From Echinometra lucunter (lineage: Eukaryota; Echinodermata; Echinoidea; Camarodonta; Echinometridae), in NCBI GenBank assembly GCA_029962745.1, contig CM057165.1, positions 8,455,523-8,519,522 of the forward strand: a stretch of DNA of 64,000 bases, in the 5' to 3' direction. This document shows positions 34,804 to 49,600 of the stretch, piece by piece (the first letter of the stretch is position 1; the number at the start of each line of letters is the position of its first letter). The notes beneath the pieces were generated by a model that saw only the letters and a program-made list of their open reading frames with translations, was not told where the DNA came from and ran no database searches. Made by a program: the position numbers and the translations under genes.

Positions 34804-37800
34804 TTCACATTTGAAGCATTTTAGATTTGAGGAAAATTCTGCATCTTCCTAGATCAGAACCACTGCTTTGTTTTGTCTTGTTTTTGTTTTCTTTTTTCAA
34901 TTTTGCGAGCGAGCGAAGCGAGAGAGCCAAAAATAACCATTTTTGTTGTTATTAGAGGCGCTGCTTTGTTATCAAAATACACTATAGCCATATATGATAT
35001 CTAAAATATATATATATGGTTACCTTGCTGCCAAATATGACTCTATTTTTGCACATCGCTGGTCTATTGTTTTCTTCTTGAAACCACCCTGTTTTATATA
35101 TACTACGAGCGAGTGCAGCACTTATCGAGTTCATTTGCTTTCCCAAACCATGATATGAAACGAGCAAGTGCAGCTTGCGAGGAAAAATGTACCCTTTTCC
35201 ATGATGGTTATTTACACTTTTAAGCCTACGAGGGAGCAAAGTCAACAGCCGCTAGAGCTATACGCATTATATTCGTCACAAAAATACAGTAGATGGTTTT
35301 TGTAAATTTTTAAACCACCTCGCAGCCCAAATATTATGCTGCCCGAAATTATCTTGTATGTAGCTTTTACAAGCGAGAGTAGCGAGCGAGCTAACGAAAA
35401 AAAAAAAGACTGGATTTTTAAAATCTATGTACAAACTGATATATAGGCCTTTATCTACTAAAAGTGTATCTGTTTTGGGGTCAACATGCCGTTCGATTTC
35501 TGGGTGTAATATTCAGATTTGGTTATATTACTTTCTATGTGTAGAAGAATAGTATAACATTAGATAGAGATACAAGAGGAAAACTCAATTTTCCTTTCAT
35601 AAGAACAGTAATTATCATCGATATTGGTCAATGCGATAGTTAAATGCGAGCGAAGCGAGCGAGCGCTTAAAATTTCACATTTTCTGTCTTTTTCTCTTTC
35701 TTTTCACTCCCTTTTTTTCCTTTTCCTTTCTTTCTCTTTCTTTTTTCTTTTTCCCTCTTTTCTTTTTTTTTTATTTCTGAAATTATTGGGGGGGGCAAAA
35801 TGATATCTTTGCCCCCCCCGAAATTTTCTTGGGGGGGCAACTGCCCCCCCCCCAGTATCGACGCCTTTGCATGATTATCATGGGAAATACATAACCACTC
35901 CTCGCTATGATACAGTCAATTTTACAAAAAAAATTTAAAAAGAATTGTACTTGTACAGTTCGCACTAATATCATTGTGAATTAGTAAGGTCATGGATTTT
36001 GTGTTTTTATTCAATATTCAAAGCAACAATAATGCATTGTTTCCTAATATGATCTACAACACAGATGACGGACAGTCAAGCTGTCTGAAACGTCGAATCT
36101 TCTCTCCTCATCGCCTTCTCATCTGGTTAGAGCCTTCTCTCCTCGTTGCCTTCTCAACTGGTTTACAGTCCTTCTTAGGACTTCACCCAATCTCAAGAAA
36201 AATACTCTCTAGCTACTCTCTCTCTCACTCTAACTTGCCTTTCCATTTCTCCTCCTCCTCAGCTTTTTCTACTCTCTCCACTCACAGTCCTTTCATGACT
36301 TACTAGATGGTGAACCGTAGACCTCATCTACAAAAGCAGTAATCATTGTGTTTCCTTTGTGTTAATACTTTTTGTATTTACTCTGCACATATATATACCA
36401 AAAGAGCAATGATTCTAGGCATGATTGGACAGTTGTTTTCTGTTTACATGGCTATGGAATTTCATATTCTCTTAGTCCATCAGTGAAATGCATATATTCA
36501 TTACATTGTACCTGTATGCTCTACAGATTACACCCACCCATACATACATTATTGCATATTAAGCCCGAGTCATTTCAATTTTTTTTGTAAACTGGGGCTC
36601 GACGCCTTTGCTCCGGTTGAACTCCAGTGCATCGATGAAATAAAAGAAATACATAACAGTGTCAAAAGGCTTTGAAATTCAACTGGTTTAAGAACTGAAA
36701 TTTTAAACACAACAAAAAAAGTAACTCCCCCCTAATTCAAAATAGCATAACTTTTTAACGAAAAAGTTTTAAGCAAAATAATTTGGCAGGAGTGTTTCTT
36801 CACTTATTGACTTACTTCTGTGTGAAAATGAGATTGATGCGTCAACTCATGCATGAGCGAGCAAACATTAAAGGCAAAATGTCACTTTTCAAAAGTCACG
36901 AGAGTCATTTTGGGGCTATGTGAAACAAACCTGTGGCGAATTTGAATTCTTCCATTGTTTGATCCAGTCATGCCTATCCCTGACACTTTTCATGTTTATC
37001 ACAGTTGGGTGAACACAGTTTTTTGAGAAAAATGATGTTCAGCCGCCCTAAACCTGCAAAATCCATTCAGTTTGTGGAAAAAACTGGCATCGACCAACAT
37101 GAGTCAGCACATTATGTGAAAATACCAGGTATTCATTTTTTCCAGCATTAAACAGTAAATTTTCAGCATTTCTTGCTTCATCGTTCGCAATTTTGTCACT
37201 CAACCGTGGCACAACCTCGAAAAAACATTAACAACACTTAAAAAAACGCCAGAAAAATCTTGTTTCACAAACCCCCCAAAATGACTCTTGTGACTTTTGA
37301 AAAGTGACATTTTTGCCTTTAACATCTGCTCACTCATGCATGACTTGACAGATCAATTTCATTTTCAAACAGAAGTTAGTCAATAAGTGTAGGAACACTC
37401 CTGCCAAATTATTTTCCTAAAAACGTCTTTGTTAAAAAGTTATGCTATTTTGAATTAGGGGGGAGTTACTTTTTTGTTGTGTTTATTATAGGGTCTATTC
37501 CTCGATTTCCCTCTCTCTCTCTCTCTCTCTTTATATCTTTCCTTCCTATGAAGGTATGAAATCAGCCGAAGATAATGGGGTTTTTTAATAGTAAAAACCC
37601 ACCTGGTCGATTTATTATGTTTGCAAAAGTAAAAGATTTTATGGTAAGATGAGTCTGTAGTGAAACATACTGATGGAAATCAAATTATTTGTGAAGTAGA
37701 GTCTATGCAATCATTTCTACTAAGCCTGATGCAGACAGTCTCTTGGCCCATGGTTGATTAATCATAATGAATGTGCCCAGGTTCATTGTAAGGCAATGAT

Positions 37801-40800
37801 CAGGCATCAGTCTGAATTATTGATCAAGTTCACTGTCGGGAGGAAGTAGATGACACCTAGCAGTGAATGCAAACCACATGGGATAGCTTCCTGTGGTTGC
37901 CATGGCGACGTGCACGTTGGAAAGTGATTGAAAACTCAGGGAGCAGGTAGAGGAGATATTCCTCATTTAGTTTAGACTAAGTTTGTGTCACTGATAACTG
38001 TTGCAGAGGATTTGTAGCAATTTTTCTGCTTTTAATGAGATATTTTCAAGGGAAGAACTTAACAAGCAATTTGTTTCATTGTTGATTAGTGGATATCAAT
38101 ATTGTGAACAATATCATTTGTAAGTATGTGTAGATGTATTATATGTGCAATGTCCTATGGTTTATTTTTCTGTATTTCCTTCTGCCATCTTTGATTGTTT
38201 GGAAAAATCAAATTTTTAAAGATCTTTTGTTAGTTCTCACAAAATATATTTCTTCTGTTGCTTTTTAGCCTTCATTGCATACCTGTACTGTAAAAGTGGA
38301 ATATTTTGCCATGTGGAAATTTTCATGCATTTCGCACAGCATGACATTTTAATTTCATTTTTAATGTTTGTTAGATTTTGCACATAAAAGCAGTTATCCC
38401 AGCTGTCCGCATAAAATTAAAATTGCACGATTGTGCTTAACTCGGTTGAGCGCGAAAAATTAATTGTGCAAAATTTGCAAAATATCCACTTTTACAGTAT
38501 ACATTTGCAAAGTAGACCTGCTTCCATTTGACTAAAAGTTATGCAGTGCCTCATGAGTGAAACCTTTATACTCATTCTTTTCTTTTCAGCAAAGTTATCA
38601 GCAGCCTATGCAGATGAGCGGAACATCACACCCCCTCCCCCTCCTCCCTGCGCCTCTCCTGATCTCGAGAAGCTTATTAATGGAGGCTTAGAGGAAGATC
38701 AGGAGGAGGAGGAGGAGGAGGAGGACAATTTTTATGCTGAGGCAGAACTCCCAGAGGTGGAAGGTCAAAATCAGGAGGAAAATAAAGATATTGGAGAGTT
38801 ATACATAAAGAAGGTAAATGATTTCTATTTAAAGATACCATAATATTGACCTTTGGTCATGTGATTACAGTGTGAAATAAAGAGGGCCCCATTTCATAAA
38901 ACTTGTTATCAATAACAAGTTGCAATAAAAGCTACTGAAATCCTTGCATCTGATTAGCTGAGAGCGAATTTGTCATAGAAATGTGGCAGTTGATGCTGAT
39001 AACAAGTTTTATGAAATGGGGCCCTGTTTCAGAGAAATTCAAAAAGTTTGATAAATTTATTGGTGTATACCTAAGGTTTCTGAATACATCATAATGATAA
39101 GAAATCGACCCAATTTTAAGAAAAAATTCGCACTCGCACAGAAATAGTCATATGGAACTATGCACAAAAAGTTTGGGCCAAACACTCCGCTGTTTTATGT
39201 ATGGTACAGGGGCCGCGGGTCCGTGGGGGTGGGGGGGCTGCAGCCCCCCCCCCACTTTTTTGAGTAGACACGTTCGCCTCTGTACAAAAACCCAGAAGTG
39301 ATTATCCTGGTTTGTACGCGCAGCCCCCCCCCCTTTCAAAAACGTTCCGCGGCTTCTGTGGTATTTTGGATATGAGGGCATGCGAAGAATAATCCTTGTC
39401 AAGGAATATTTCTACTCTGATGTTCTTCCAAGGGTTCCATGACATATGCTCTGCCGACAACTGCTCCGAAAATTCCGACAAGTGCTCCGCGACAATTGCT
39501 CCGCGACAATTGCTCCGCGACAATTGCTCCGCAGACATTTGCTCCGCCGACATATGCTCCGCCGACATTTGCTCCGCCGACGTATGCTCCGCCGACATTT
39601 GCTCTGCCGACATATGCTCCGCCGACATTTGCTCTGCCGACAATTGCTCCGCCGACATATGCTCAAACGACGACATTTGCTCCGCCGACATTTGCTCCGC
39701 CGACAACTGCTCCGCCAACATTTGCTCCCCAAACATATGGTCCGAAAGTACGACATTTGCTCCGCCGACATTTGCTCCTCCGAATTAATCATAATCACCA
39801 ATAAATTAATGATAATTCTACTCTGCTGTGACAATTGATCATGATTATGACAACTGCCTCGCCGACAATAATATTTCTCTGCCGAAACATATTCGGAAAC
39901 CACGACACTTGAACCAGTGACATGTATTGCTCCATTGACACCATTCAATGGATTTTAGTGCTTGCTTTTGTAATTATCAATCTAAATAAACCTACGTAAT
40001 CAGAGTATTCATAGTAAATCAGAGCAGATCTAACCTGCAAAGTAGTATGCACTAAGATAAAAATACTGTGGTGAGTCAAAATTGCCCCTCATAGGTGTTT
40101 TAAAGAGAATGGAAAGTAGGAATGCCTCCGCCCACCTAAGGTAGGTGCCGGAGGCATTATGTTATAGGTTTGTCCGTCTGTCCTCCGTCCGTCCCATTTT
40201 CCTTTCTCGCGATAACGGAGCTGTGTGACGGATCGACCTTAAACTTGGCTCACATGCATATGGAAGGGACAATGATCGGATTAGATTTTGGGGTCTCAAG
40301 GTCAAAGGTCATTATATACATAAAAATTGCTCGGGATCTTGCAACTCTGTGACAGTTTAGCTTCAAACTTTGCTCATCCGAAAACATCCTGCATCTAAAT
40401 ATTATGCGAGCGAGCGCAGCGAGCGAGGAAAAATATACACTCTCTGTGTACCAGTGTTATTTCATTGTCAAAATACACAAGCAAATAAGCCGAATATGAC
40501 TTTATTTGGGCACCTTTCTCTTTTTTTTTTCTTTTTCCCCCTCCTTCCTCTTCCCTCTCCATTCTCTGTCTCTCCTTCTCTCACTTGCCAACAGCGACCG
40601 TAATTTTTTTTGGGGGGGGAACACATGCCCTATTGTGTCCCCCACCCTCCAATATTTGGGGGGGACATGTTCCCCTGTCCCCCTGGAATGACGCCCATGG
40701 ACTGTCAACGAAATTAATTCGGCAGAGAAATTGTCGGCGAGGCAGTTGTCACATTATTGTCGAAATAATTCGGAGGAGCAAATATCTGTTCGGAGTAAAT

Positions 40801-43800
40801 TATTGTGGGCGGAGCATATGTCTGCGGAGCAAATGTCATTTCGGAGCATATATCGGCGGAGCAAATGTCGTCATTTCAGAGCATATGTCGGCGGAGCAAA
40901 TGTCGTCGTTTCGGAGCATATGTCAGCGGAGCAATTGTCGGCGGAGTAAATGTCGGCAGAGCATATGTCGGCGGAGCATATGTCGGCGGAGTAAATGGCG
41001 GCGGAGCAAATGTCGGCGGAGCATATGTCGGTGGAGCAAATGTCAGCGGAGCAATTGTCGCGGAGCAATTGTCGCGCAGCACTTGTCGGAATTTTCGGAG
41101 CAGTTGTCGGCGGAGCATATGTCGTGTCACCTCTTCCAAGATGATGTGACAAGACTGCAGAAAGCTAGCCTTTAGCCAAGGCACCCGCTGCTGTTATTTC
41201 CCTAAATGCGCCTGAATACATAGACTAATCGCGCAACATCTGTGATCCGTGGCCCGAGTTGCGTCAGCACCGAGGCCTTTACTAACTTGAGTGGTTGTGT
41301 TGTAGTTTATTTCTTTTGTTGTATATTATATTTCCGCTCCCAAACCACCCATTCGAATCTGATGCACCAATCAGAGTAGACAATTCAAGAGAATTTATGA
41401 ATATTTATTATTCACATGTACCTAACGTTCAATAACAATCACGACCAGCTGATCGCGCGAACCACTATGCATAGGTTGAAATGAAAAAGAAGAGAGCTAA
41501 ATTTTATGATAACAAAATAATGTAACAAAATAATGAATACAGCTAGTCATTAAATACTTTACTTTCTTTCATAAATCTATGTTTTATGGAAAATTGAACT
41601 ATATTATATAAATAGTGCATGGTCTATCATGCAATATACTGGATTATGTGCATGACAAATACTAAATTATCCTGAGTGCAGTTTTGTTTTACCAAGGCCG
41701 AAGGCCGAGGTAAAATAGACCTGCACGAGGGATAATTTAGTATTTGGAGTTCATTTAGTCCAGTAATGGTGCATCAATAGAACATGCATTATTTATTATA
41801 GTAAATAGACCTCTGACGTTAGATCTGTACGACATTTTAAAGAGTCTTCCTTTCTCGATGTCATTAATTGCCTCTCTCACTCACATCACAAGCACGCAAC
41901 TAAAAACAATGGTAACAATGGATACGCGCAAGGTACTTTTGATGCTCAGACCCATACATGTTTTTACGCGCCTAACCATGCAAAAATCAAAGTTATAGTG
42001 CACAGTCGTGCAGTACATCAAAATTTTTACATGTCACGTAATGCAAATTTAACCATTCACAGCGCATATTATACATACACTATTTACTATTATTAATTAT
42101 TTAGTACATTAGAATATCAATTCCCCCATAATTTAATAAACAAATCCATATAAAACACCACGGTTAAAACAATTACGATTGGCCACGATTGGCACTAGCT
42201 GCTGTATATGTAAGACCCTCATGCATATGCAAATATCTGATGAGCTCCGCAAGTTAGCAAAGGCCTCGCCGTTGACACAGCTCGGTCCACCGATCACTGC
42301 CATAAATGGACACTGCTTTAGTCTATTTTCAGACCCTGCTTGACAGACAAGTAGCGCGAGAGGCCTTGTCCAAAGGCTCACCATATCGTCTGTTCAAAAC
42401 CAGAAGGGCATCAGCTCATATCATTTCATACAGTCTTAACACCCTTCTGGTTCCAAACAGATAATATTATCTCTTACCTCCTCCCAGAACTCAAGCTTCA
42501 AGTCTCTTCAAATATGATTATAGCAACTACAATGTGTATCGTGTCATTTTGACATCTATCTCTGTATTTATTCCAACGTAATTCTTAAAATCTTAAGGCC
42601 AGTGCACAATAAGAGCTTTTTTTGCTTGTAGGAACCATTGGTTTTGAAAATAAAAATCATATTTGTAGATTTTGCAGGAAATAAATGCTGGTCATCAATA
42701 TGGGGTAGAAAAACTCCTCTGCAATAAAGAACTTTCAAAGAATTTTTTTTTTTTTTCTGCTTCAAGTCAGATGTATGAATTATTTTGAACCCATTGGAAT
42801 ACATGTATCTTTTACTTATTTGAAATGTCATGATAATCAATATTGCTTATATAAGTCAAGTTTTCTTATATTTTCCAGCCCTCCTATGTTCCTCCTCAGC
42901 TGTTACGCAGACCTACCCCTGAACCATTGAAACTGTCCATGACCATACCTGATGCTGAAGGGGAAGAGGAATATTCTACTGATGAGGATAGGTAAGGTTG
43001 TTTACAATTGGAAAGCACATGTGGCATGTATAATTTCATGTCCAAAAAGCCTAGATGTTGATGACATCTTTGTAAAAATATAAAGAAAGATTGGAGAAAT
43101 TATATAGCTATTACAGTTAACAGGGGGGGGGGGGTGGTTAGACAATATGCAGTTTTGTTATGGAGAAGTAGTAAATTCTGTATTCACCTCGTTGTTTGGA
43201 GTTTATGGTACACATACACTGTACATGTGCCAAGAAGTGACTGTGTCTGTCCTGTGCTTGTGCATCAGTGTCTAAAGTCCCTGACTGCTGGAAGAAGTGT
43301 GAAAATGTAAGGTGCACACCTTAGGAACTTTACATAACCTGCACATACTGGCCAAGCAAGTGCAAATATTCATGTCCTTCTACAGGACATGCAGTGGTAT
43401 ACTTTTATGACCATTTCTTCTTGGTCACTTGCCAATAATAACTGAATTTCAAACTTATGAAAATAAATAAAACCCATTCACAATCCCCAGATCCTCCCTC
43501 CATGGGTATATCTTTGGACAAAATTATCTTCATCTTTAGTATTTTGCTTGACAGGTCCTCAGGAGCACCATCCCCTCAACTCTCTCCTGATATTGAGGTC
43601 CAGAGTGTTACAAGTGAAGTATCTGCCCAGCTAGCTCAGTACATCACCTCTCAGCAGAGTAGTCCAACCCAAAGCCAACCTGTGACACCACAGGGAGTGG
43701 ATTCTACCATTGTCCAAAATAGGGTGGGTGAAAGAGATCTTGAGGTGAATGCTGAAAGACCAAGAAGAGGGAGACAGTCTGTTAAGTTTGTTGAAGAAAG

Positions 43801-46624
43801 GAATGTGACTTTTGACATCACTCCAAGGGACTATGCACTGACTCACAAGCCTAGTCCTCCTAACAGTAGGGTCCAGAGACCACGTAGCGCTTTAAAAAAC
43901 ACAGGTGTTGGGAAGTCCATTGTACAGAAGAAGCGGCCATCATCTGCAAGTTCTATAAGCACTAGGCAGTTGGCAAAGGGCAACTCATATTCATCAGGAT
44001 ACATCAACCATGATCATGATAGCGATGGATCCATTGAAGAAGACAACAAAGAGCAGAATATCACAAACCATGATATAATGGATGCGATATACAACAATGG
44101 AATGAGTCAGTTGCTTGATAATCTTTCGAGATCGAGAGGTCAAAAAGAGGTAGAAACAATGATGTCACAACTAGATGTTGCTGATGAAGATAGAAAGACC
44201 ACTCCTGATGTGCCCAAAGAAGTGCCGCAATCCAACATTGTCAGAACTGTCCAAGTGTCATCGTCCTCTACCAAGCAGAACTATTACGAGAAGGCTATAC
44301 AAGCAAAAAAGAAAAGCATGTACCAGAGACAGAACACCCCAGCCCAAAAGCTCACAACAAAGGTTATTGAGTTCGGTGAGGATGGGCCTTCCATGGAAAC
44401 GAAGGAAGTATCCTATTTCCAGGTTACAACCCCACCTTCGCAGGTCAAAGTATCAAGGCCGACATCATCCAGAGGACCACGTAGGGGATGGGAAGAGACC
44501 AGTGGAGCGGATGGTACTCATGTGAATAGGCCTACAATGGAGAAGAAATCTGTAAGTACATGATGACCATGTCAATTGAGGAAAGCTCTTCACAGGTTAA
44601 TTGATGACCTAGCTGTTAGTACATTGAGTATTTAAGGCTCATTCAGATACGTAGTGGTAGACCACATCAGAAGAAACAGATAGGGTTTTGTGTGCAAAGT
44701 GAATGCAAATTGATGCAACAAACATACAATGTACGGTTGTACTATATCCATGTGTTATTAGTTACAAATCTGTGAATTGCATTACTCTTCAAATCCCGCT
44801 GCCGGTTCTTTAAAGAAGTTGATCTCTGCAAATATGAACAAGCCTTATTCCTAACATTGGGTTTGTGATGGTTATTCATTGTATCTAAGATGAAACATGT
44901 GTATGAGTGTCCTGTATTTGTACTCAAAAACCCTGAAACCAACCATAATTTGGAATGAAAAACTGTTAGTAAGACGCAAACCATGATTTAATTATTTTTG
45001 GTCTTAGAGACAATAAATAAGAGGACTGTTTTGCTCGAGTTAAAAGAAAAAAGGTTATCTGCCTTCCACCGCTTGATACACCAATACACACAGTACGGTC
45101 CAGTGAGCCATGCGGTGAACATTGGTTCACATTTCTAATATTTAGAAATACTTCTGTGGATATTATACTTTGAAACTTTCAGACTGGTATTTTTACACTA
45201 TAACCCTTATGTTTATCCCATTTTCAAGTAGCTAAATGAGTTTTTAAAAAAATTATAACAATGTTAACCTATGCCTTTAAGGCTCGTTCAGATGTGCAGA
45301 GACAAACCACTTTTAACACTGGTTTATGGGTTTTTTTTTTACTGCACATCCACATTTCTGTATATGATAACACACACGCACACAGTGTCAGTTAGTACTC
45401 CTAGAGCACCTTGTTGCATCATCTTTATTCACTTTGTAAACAAAAAGAACTTGCATTTTTTTTGGGGGGGGGGGAGAAGGGGTATAACAGTTAACCTGTG
45501 CATATCAGAACAAGCCTTTAATAATCCAATTTCCACCAGGACATTTGTTGTCAACCAAAGTTCAAGCCTAGCAGCTAAATCCAATTTCAATTCAAGTCCA
45601 AATGTATTTTCACATCTCTTTGAAAGTTACATTTATTGCAGATGTTTTTAACAAACTTGCATTGGGCATTATGCAGAATATTGAGATTGTACATCACACA
45701 AATTGAAATAAGTGATGATAACAGTACACATGACACAGAGCAAATGTAAAAAATAGGTGAAAATATAACATTTTGAAATAAAAAAGACATTTGGGCCATT
45801 CTCTGGAAAGTGAAACTTTTGGTGACATACGTGACCATCTAACTTTCCCTCATTGCTCGAAAACCAGATAACATGTTTTAATGTTTTTATTTTAATCATT
45901 TTTTAACATGAAAAAGGCTCCCCTTTCTTTGATAAGAATAAACAATATCTCAACTATAATGTGCTTACAGAGTCATTTAAAAACGCCCCGTTTTTGACTG
46001 GTCACACATGTGACCGACCCAATTTTCACCTCTAAAAGAATAGAACGTATATCATTTATGGAAAACTGCTTTAAAACTGTTTAAAGCAATCCCCATTATA
46101 CAGTGATGAAAAGTGGAAACCTTACACTCTCAGGGAAATCCGAGAAAAATAGGTTTAAATACCAACAAGTAAGACCAATTTTCGTGCGAAGTCACACACG
46201 TGACCGACCTAATTTTACTTCGGAAAAAAAAATGATGTATGCACTTTTCAAGTAATTGCCTTCATTCTAGTGGGGGTAATACAGTAATACATATTCAAAA
46301 TTTCAAAATGAGAGACTTCTGCTACAAGATAAATACTGACAAATTAGTTTTGAATCGGCTATTTTTCATGATTTGGGGCACACGCGTAACCGAGAATGGC
46401 CCATTTGCAGAAGAATTGCAGTGAATATGGGGGATCAGCAAAAGGCCATAGGCCTGTCTAGGCTGACCCCTTTAAAATGTACTGCATGTACTGAAATATT
46501 ATTCACTGTTTATTACAAATTATCAATGAGAGGAGATGTTATATTACAATTCAGAATACAAGAGCGTTAAAAAAAAAAAGTAAAAATATGAAGGGAGAAA
46601 GGAGTGAGCAAATCCACAAGCAAA

Positions 46625-46662
<38 letters not shown>

Positions 46663-49600
46663 AATGTATCAAAAGTGCTCTTGCATAATGCATATATTGA
46701 GTATCAATTTACACACAGATGGAGAATAGCAAATGCCAAAGGGCTTTTGTGCCCGGCTAGGATTTGAACCCCAAATCCTCTTGAATAAACTACTATACCA
46801 CTACACCTCCATTTGTGAACTTGTAATTTGGTTGATGACAATATGAGACTTCATTTGATATTGAAACCTCATCATCTGTGTCTTTTTCCACATTATTGCT
46901 CACATCATGAGTTAATGGGTTCACCTGTTCTCCTCACCTACTGGGCATTGTCCAGGTGACAGTGACGTACATTATTAGGTTGGGAGGAAGCCGTTATTTC
47001 TTTTATGATGATGCACATCTTTCAACTATGTTATGATATCTGCTCAAAAGGGCATCAGTTCTTTGATGTATGAACTGTATTAGTGCAGAGTTGTCTATGG
47101 GGCTAAATTAATCAGCTTTCCCTCATCAAATTGGCAACAATTATTCTCTTTACACCCTCCTATGTAGTTTGAATGAAAATTACTCAATTTTAACCCCCCC
47201 CCCCCAAAAAAAATGCCAATTTTTACATGATAGCAGTGATTTCATATTTTTCACTGCATTACCAATTTGGAGAATTTAATGATTATCTATGCATATAGGT
47301 AAATAGCTTTTATTAAAAAACAACATGTACTGCACTGGAAATGAAATTTTCAGTGAAATTTTCTCTTATATTCTACTCATTCACAAACCGTGTAATTCCT
47401 AGTCTTCTGAGCCCATATTCAGTAAATCCTCATTAAGAACTTTTTCTTAAGCAAAATCTAAGAATATTCATGGTAACTTAGGGCAAAATTCCTGGACTAC
47501 AGTGGAACCTTGTTCTAAAGAACAAAATCTTGTTATAACACGGTAATTTTGCCGGTCGCACTTCTTTGTATTTTATTGTTTTTTAGCCCTGATATAATGT
47601 AACAAGGTTCTGATATAAAGAGGTAGTTTCCTTGATCCAGAGGAGTTTGTTGTAATGAGGTTTGCCTGTACATATTTGTGTTGTCTCCCATGAATGGTCT
47701 TTATATACAGGTTTTATCATATCTCTTTTTCTTTGGTTGTAACAGTTTGGGGAGCAGCAGATTGCCAGGCCAGCATCAAGGTTAGGATCTTATCGAGATG
47801 TAGAGAGTTCCGACTTCCTCGAAGCAGACAAGACCTCCCCTCAGTCTAGGGCACTACAGGTGAGACTATGACCCTCTGAGAACCAAATATCAACATGTTC
47901 ATTGTTTATTGTTGATAATCATGACCTTATTTACAAGTTGATTTATTTAGATGGTTAGGATTAAGAACAAAATAGAATCAACATATATTGAAACAGATTG
48001 AACCACTTACCCCCTGGTACTTTCAGACTTCATGTAATATTAAAGGCCAAAATTCACAAGGATTAAACCATGGGGTTGTTTTTTTAACCCCCTCCTGGGT
48101 TTTTTAAGCGTACATGCACATAGAAACCGGTCCTTTTATCTGCTTTCTTTAACCCATTCGTTATAGGAATTATTATAAAGCCTGATTTGATCAGCTTTTA
48201 TTTTTCAAATTGGCAACACCAACATTTTTTCATTTAATGCTACATTTTTCTTATAAAATGTCATGTATCTGAAATAGATATAAATTGACAGAAAGTATGA
48301 TGAGAAGTCAAAAAGTTGCCAATTTGCAGGGGAAAACTGATTTTAAACTTTCCATCGCATTGTCAATTTAAGGATTTTAATGCTTATTTTCCTTTGAAAA
48401 TTTTTCAGCATAAAACAACAAATACTGATGCAACGAAAATGGTTACAGTATGTTCAGAATTTTTGGCTTTTTCTGCTTGTGTATTTGGTATGATTTTTAG
48501 AGCTCTGCATCAAAAGTTATTAGACCAAACCACAAAATGTGGACCCTCTGTCACGAATGGGTTAAGCATGCACATGGCCAGTATGCACCTATATTAGTAT
48601 GCTTACGGAGGTTTAAGCAATAGTTTAAACCTCCAAACCAGCCATACTGTTTATCTTAATCTCTGTATCTACCTATGTCTCAATGTACATGTATCTGTCT
48701 TATCTCTCCCCCTCTGTTTGATTGTTTCTCTGTTGCTCCCCTTATTCTCTCTTTGTCTCTTTGTCTGTCTCTGTCTGTCTGTCTCTCTCTCTCTCTCTGT
48801 GTCCCTCCCGTAATATAGAGAGCTCGACCAAGGTCGGCTGTTTTAAGGTCTAAACAGGAAGTGAGCCCTCACAGATGTGCTGGATCAAAAAGCCCCAACA
48901 GGACCAAACCACGCCCTCACTCGTCCTTTATCAACTCTAACACACCCAAGGTACGAAATGAGATAAAACTCTGGAATGTACAGTAGCCACGATGTTCAGT
49001 GAACTCTGTAAAAAGATCACCTGTCCGTAAAACCTGGCATCCACTAGGTTGCAGACAAAACAGATAATGCAAATTTAGTAAATCCGCATTCATTCAGCAA
49101 TCTCCCCCTATACTCTTGAAAGATTCCGTCCACTGTCTTTATCATTCCTAAACACTTCCCAGCATCATGTGCACTTTCGGGAGAGGGCAAAATTTCTGCT
49201 TCCAAAGTTTGGTCTTGATCGAACTGTGGACACGGAAATGAACTTCCTGACACCTTCAGCAACTTGTCTGCACTGTCATGCAGGCAGTGTCAGGACATCC
49301 TGCCTTTCTTTAACACTTCCACCGCCTCTGCAAACAAGAGTCAAAGAAGGGAGGCAAATCTGATCCATTTACTCTCAGATCTTACAATGTGTTTCCACAT
49401 TTTGGGAAATGATATTGCACACTATAGACCTGTTCGCTTTGGGTGCTGTCTTTATGTTAATGTATATTTCAACCATAAATGGGGGGGGGGGGGGCTTCAA
49501 GTATGCCTACCAGTAGTTGATTTATGCACAGACATAGCCATGCACCTGTCTACTTCTCCCTACCACAAATATATTCAACAGTAGAGGGCGATATTTCCCA

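Larger units (their letters stand above)
39433..41132. mobile_element. TU-like foldback element with 15-bp repeat arms
   Basis: Left arm (39433-39785) is an array of 15-bp units of the type GCTCCGCCGACATTT. The right arm (about 40720-41132) is the same array in complement. Inner arm segments also mirror (CAACTGCCTCGCCGACAAT / ATTGTCGGCGAGGCAGTTG). CTTCCAAG stands on both sides (39425-39432, 41133-41140), a perfect 8-bp duplication. The middle (about 39960-40700) holds other inserted repeats. TU elements of sea urchins are foldbacks with 15-bp repeats in the outer arm. Lies in intron 5. Confidence 0.85.

Noticed and set aside
39433..39785. CRISPR-like array of short repeats
   Set aside because: Units are contiguous 15-mers without unique spacers, in an intron of an animal gene.
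39302..41184. Overlapping long open frames of 93-196 codons on both strands
   Set aside because: They arise from the stop-free 15-bp repeat of the foldback arms, are open in several frames at once and have no independent start, splice or domain evidence.
46740..46815. Functional tRNA gene on the minus strand
   Set aside because: Box A and box B are recognisable, but acceptor-stem pairing is absent and a SINE-like body with poly-A tail is attached.
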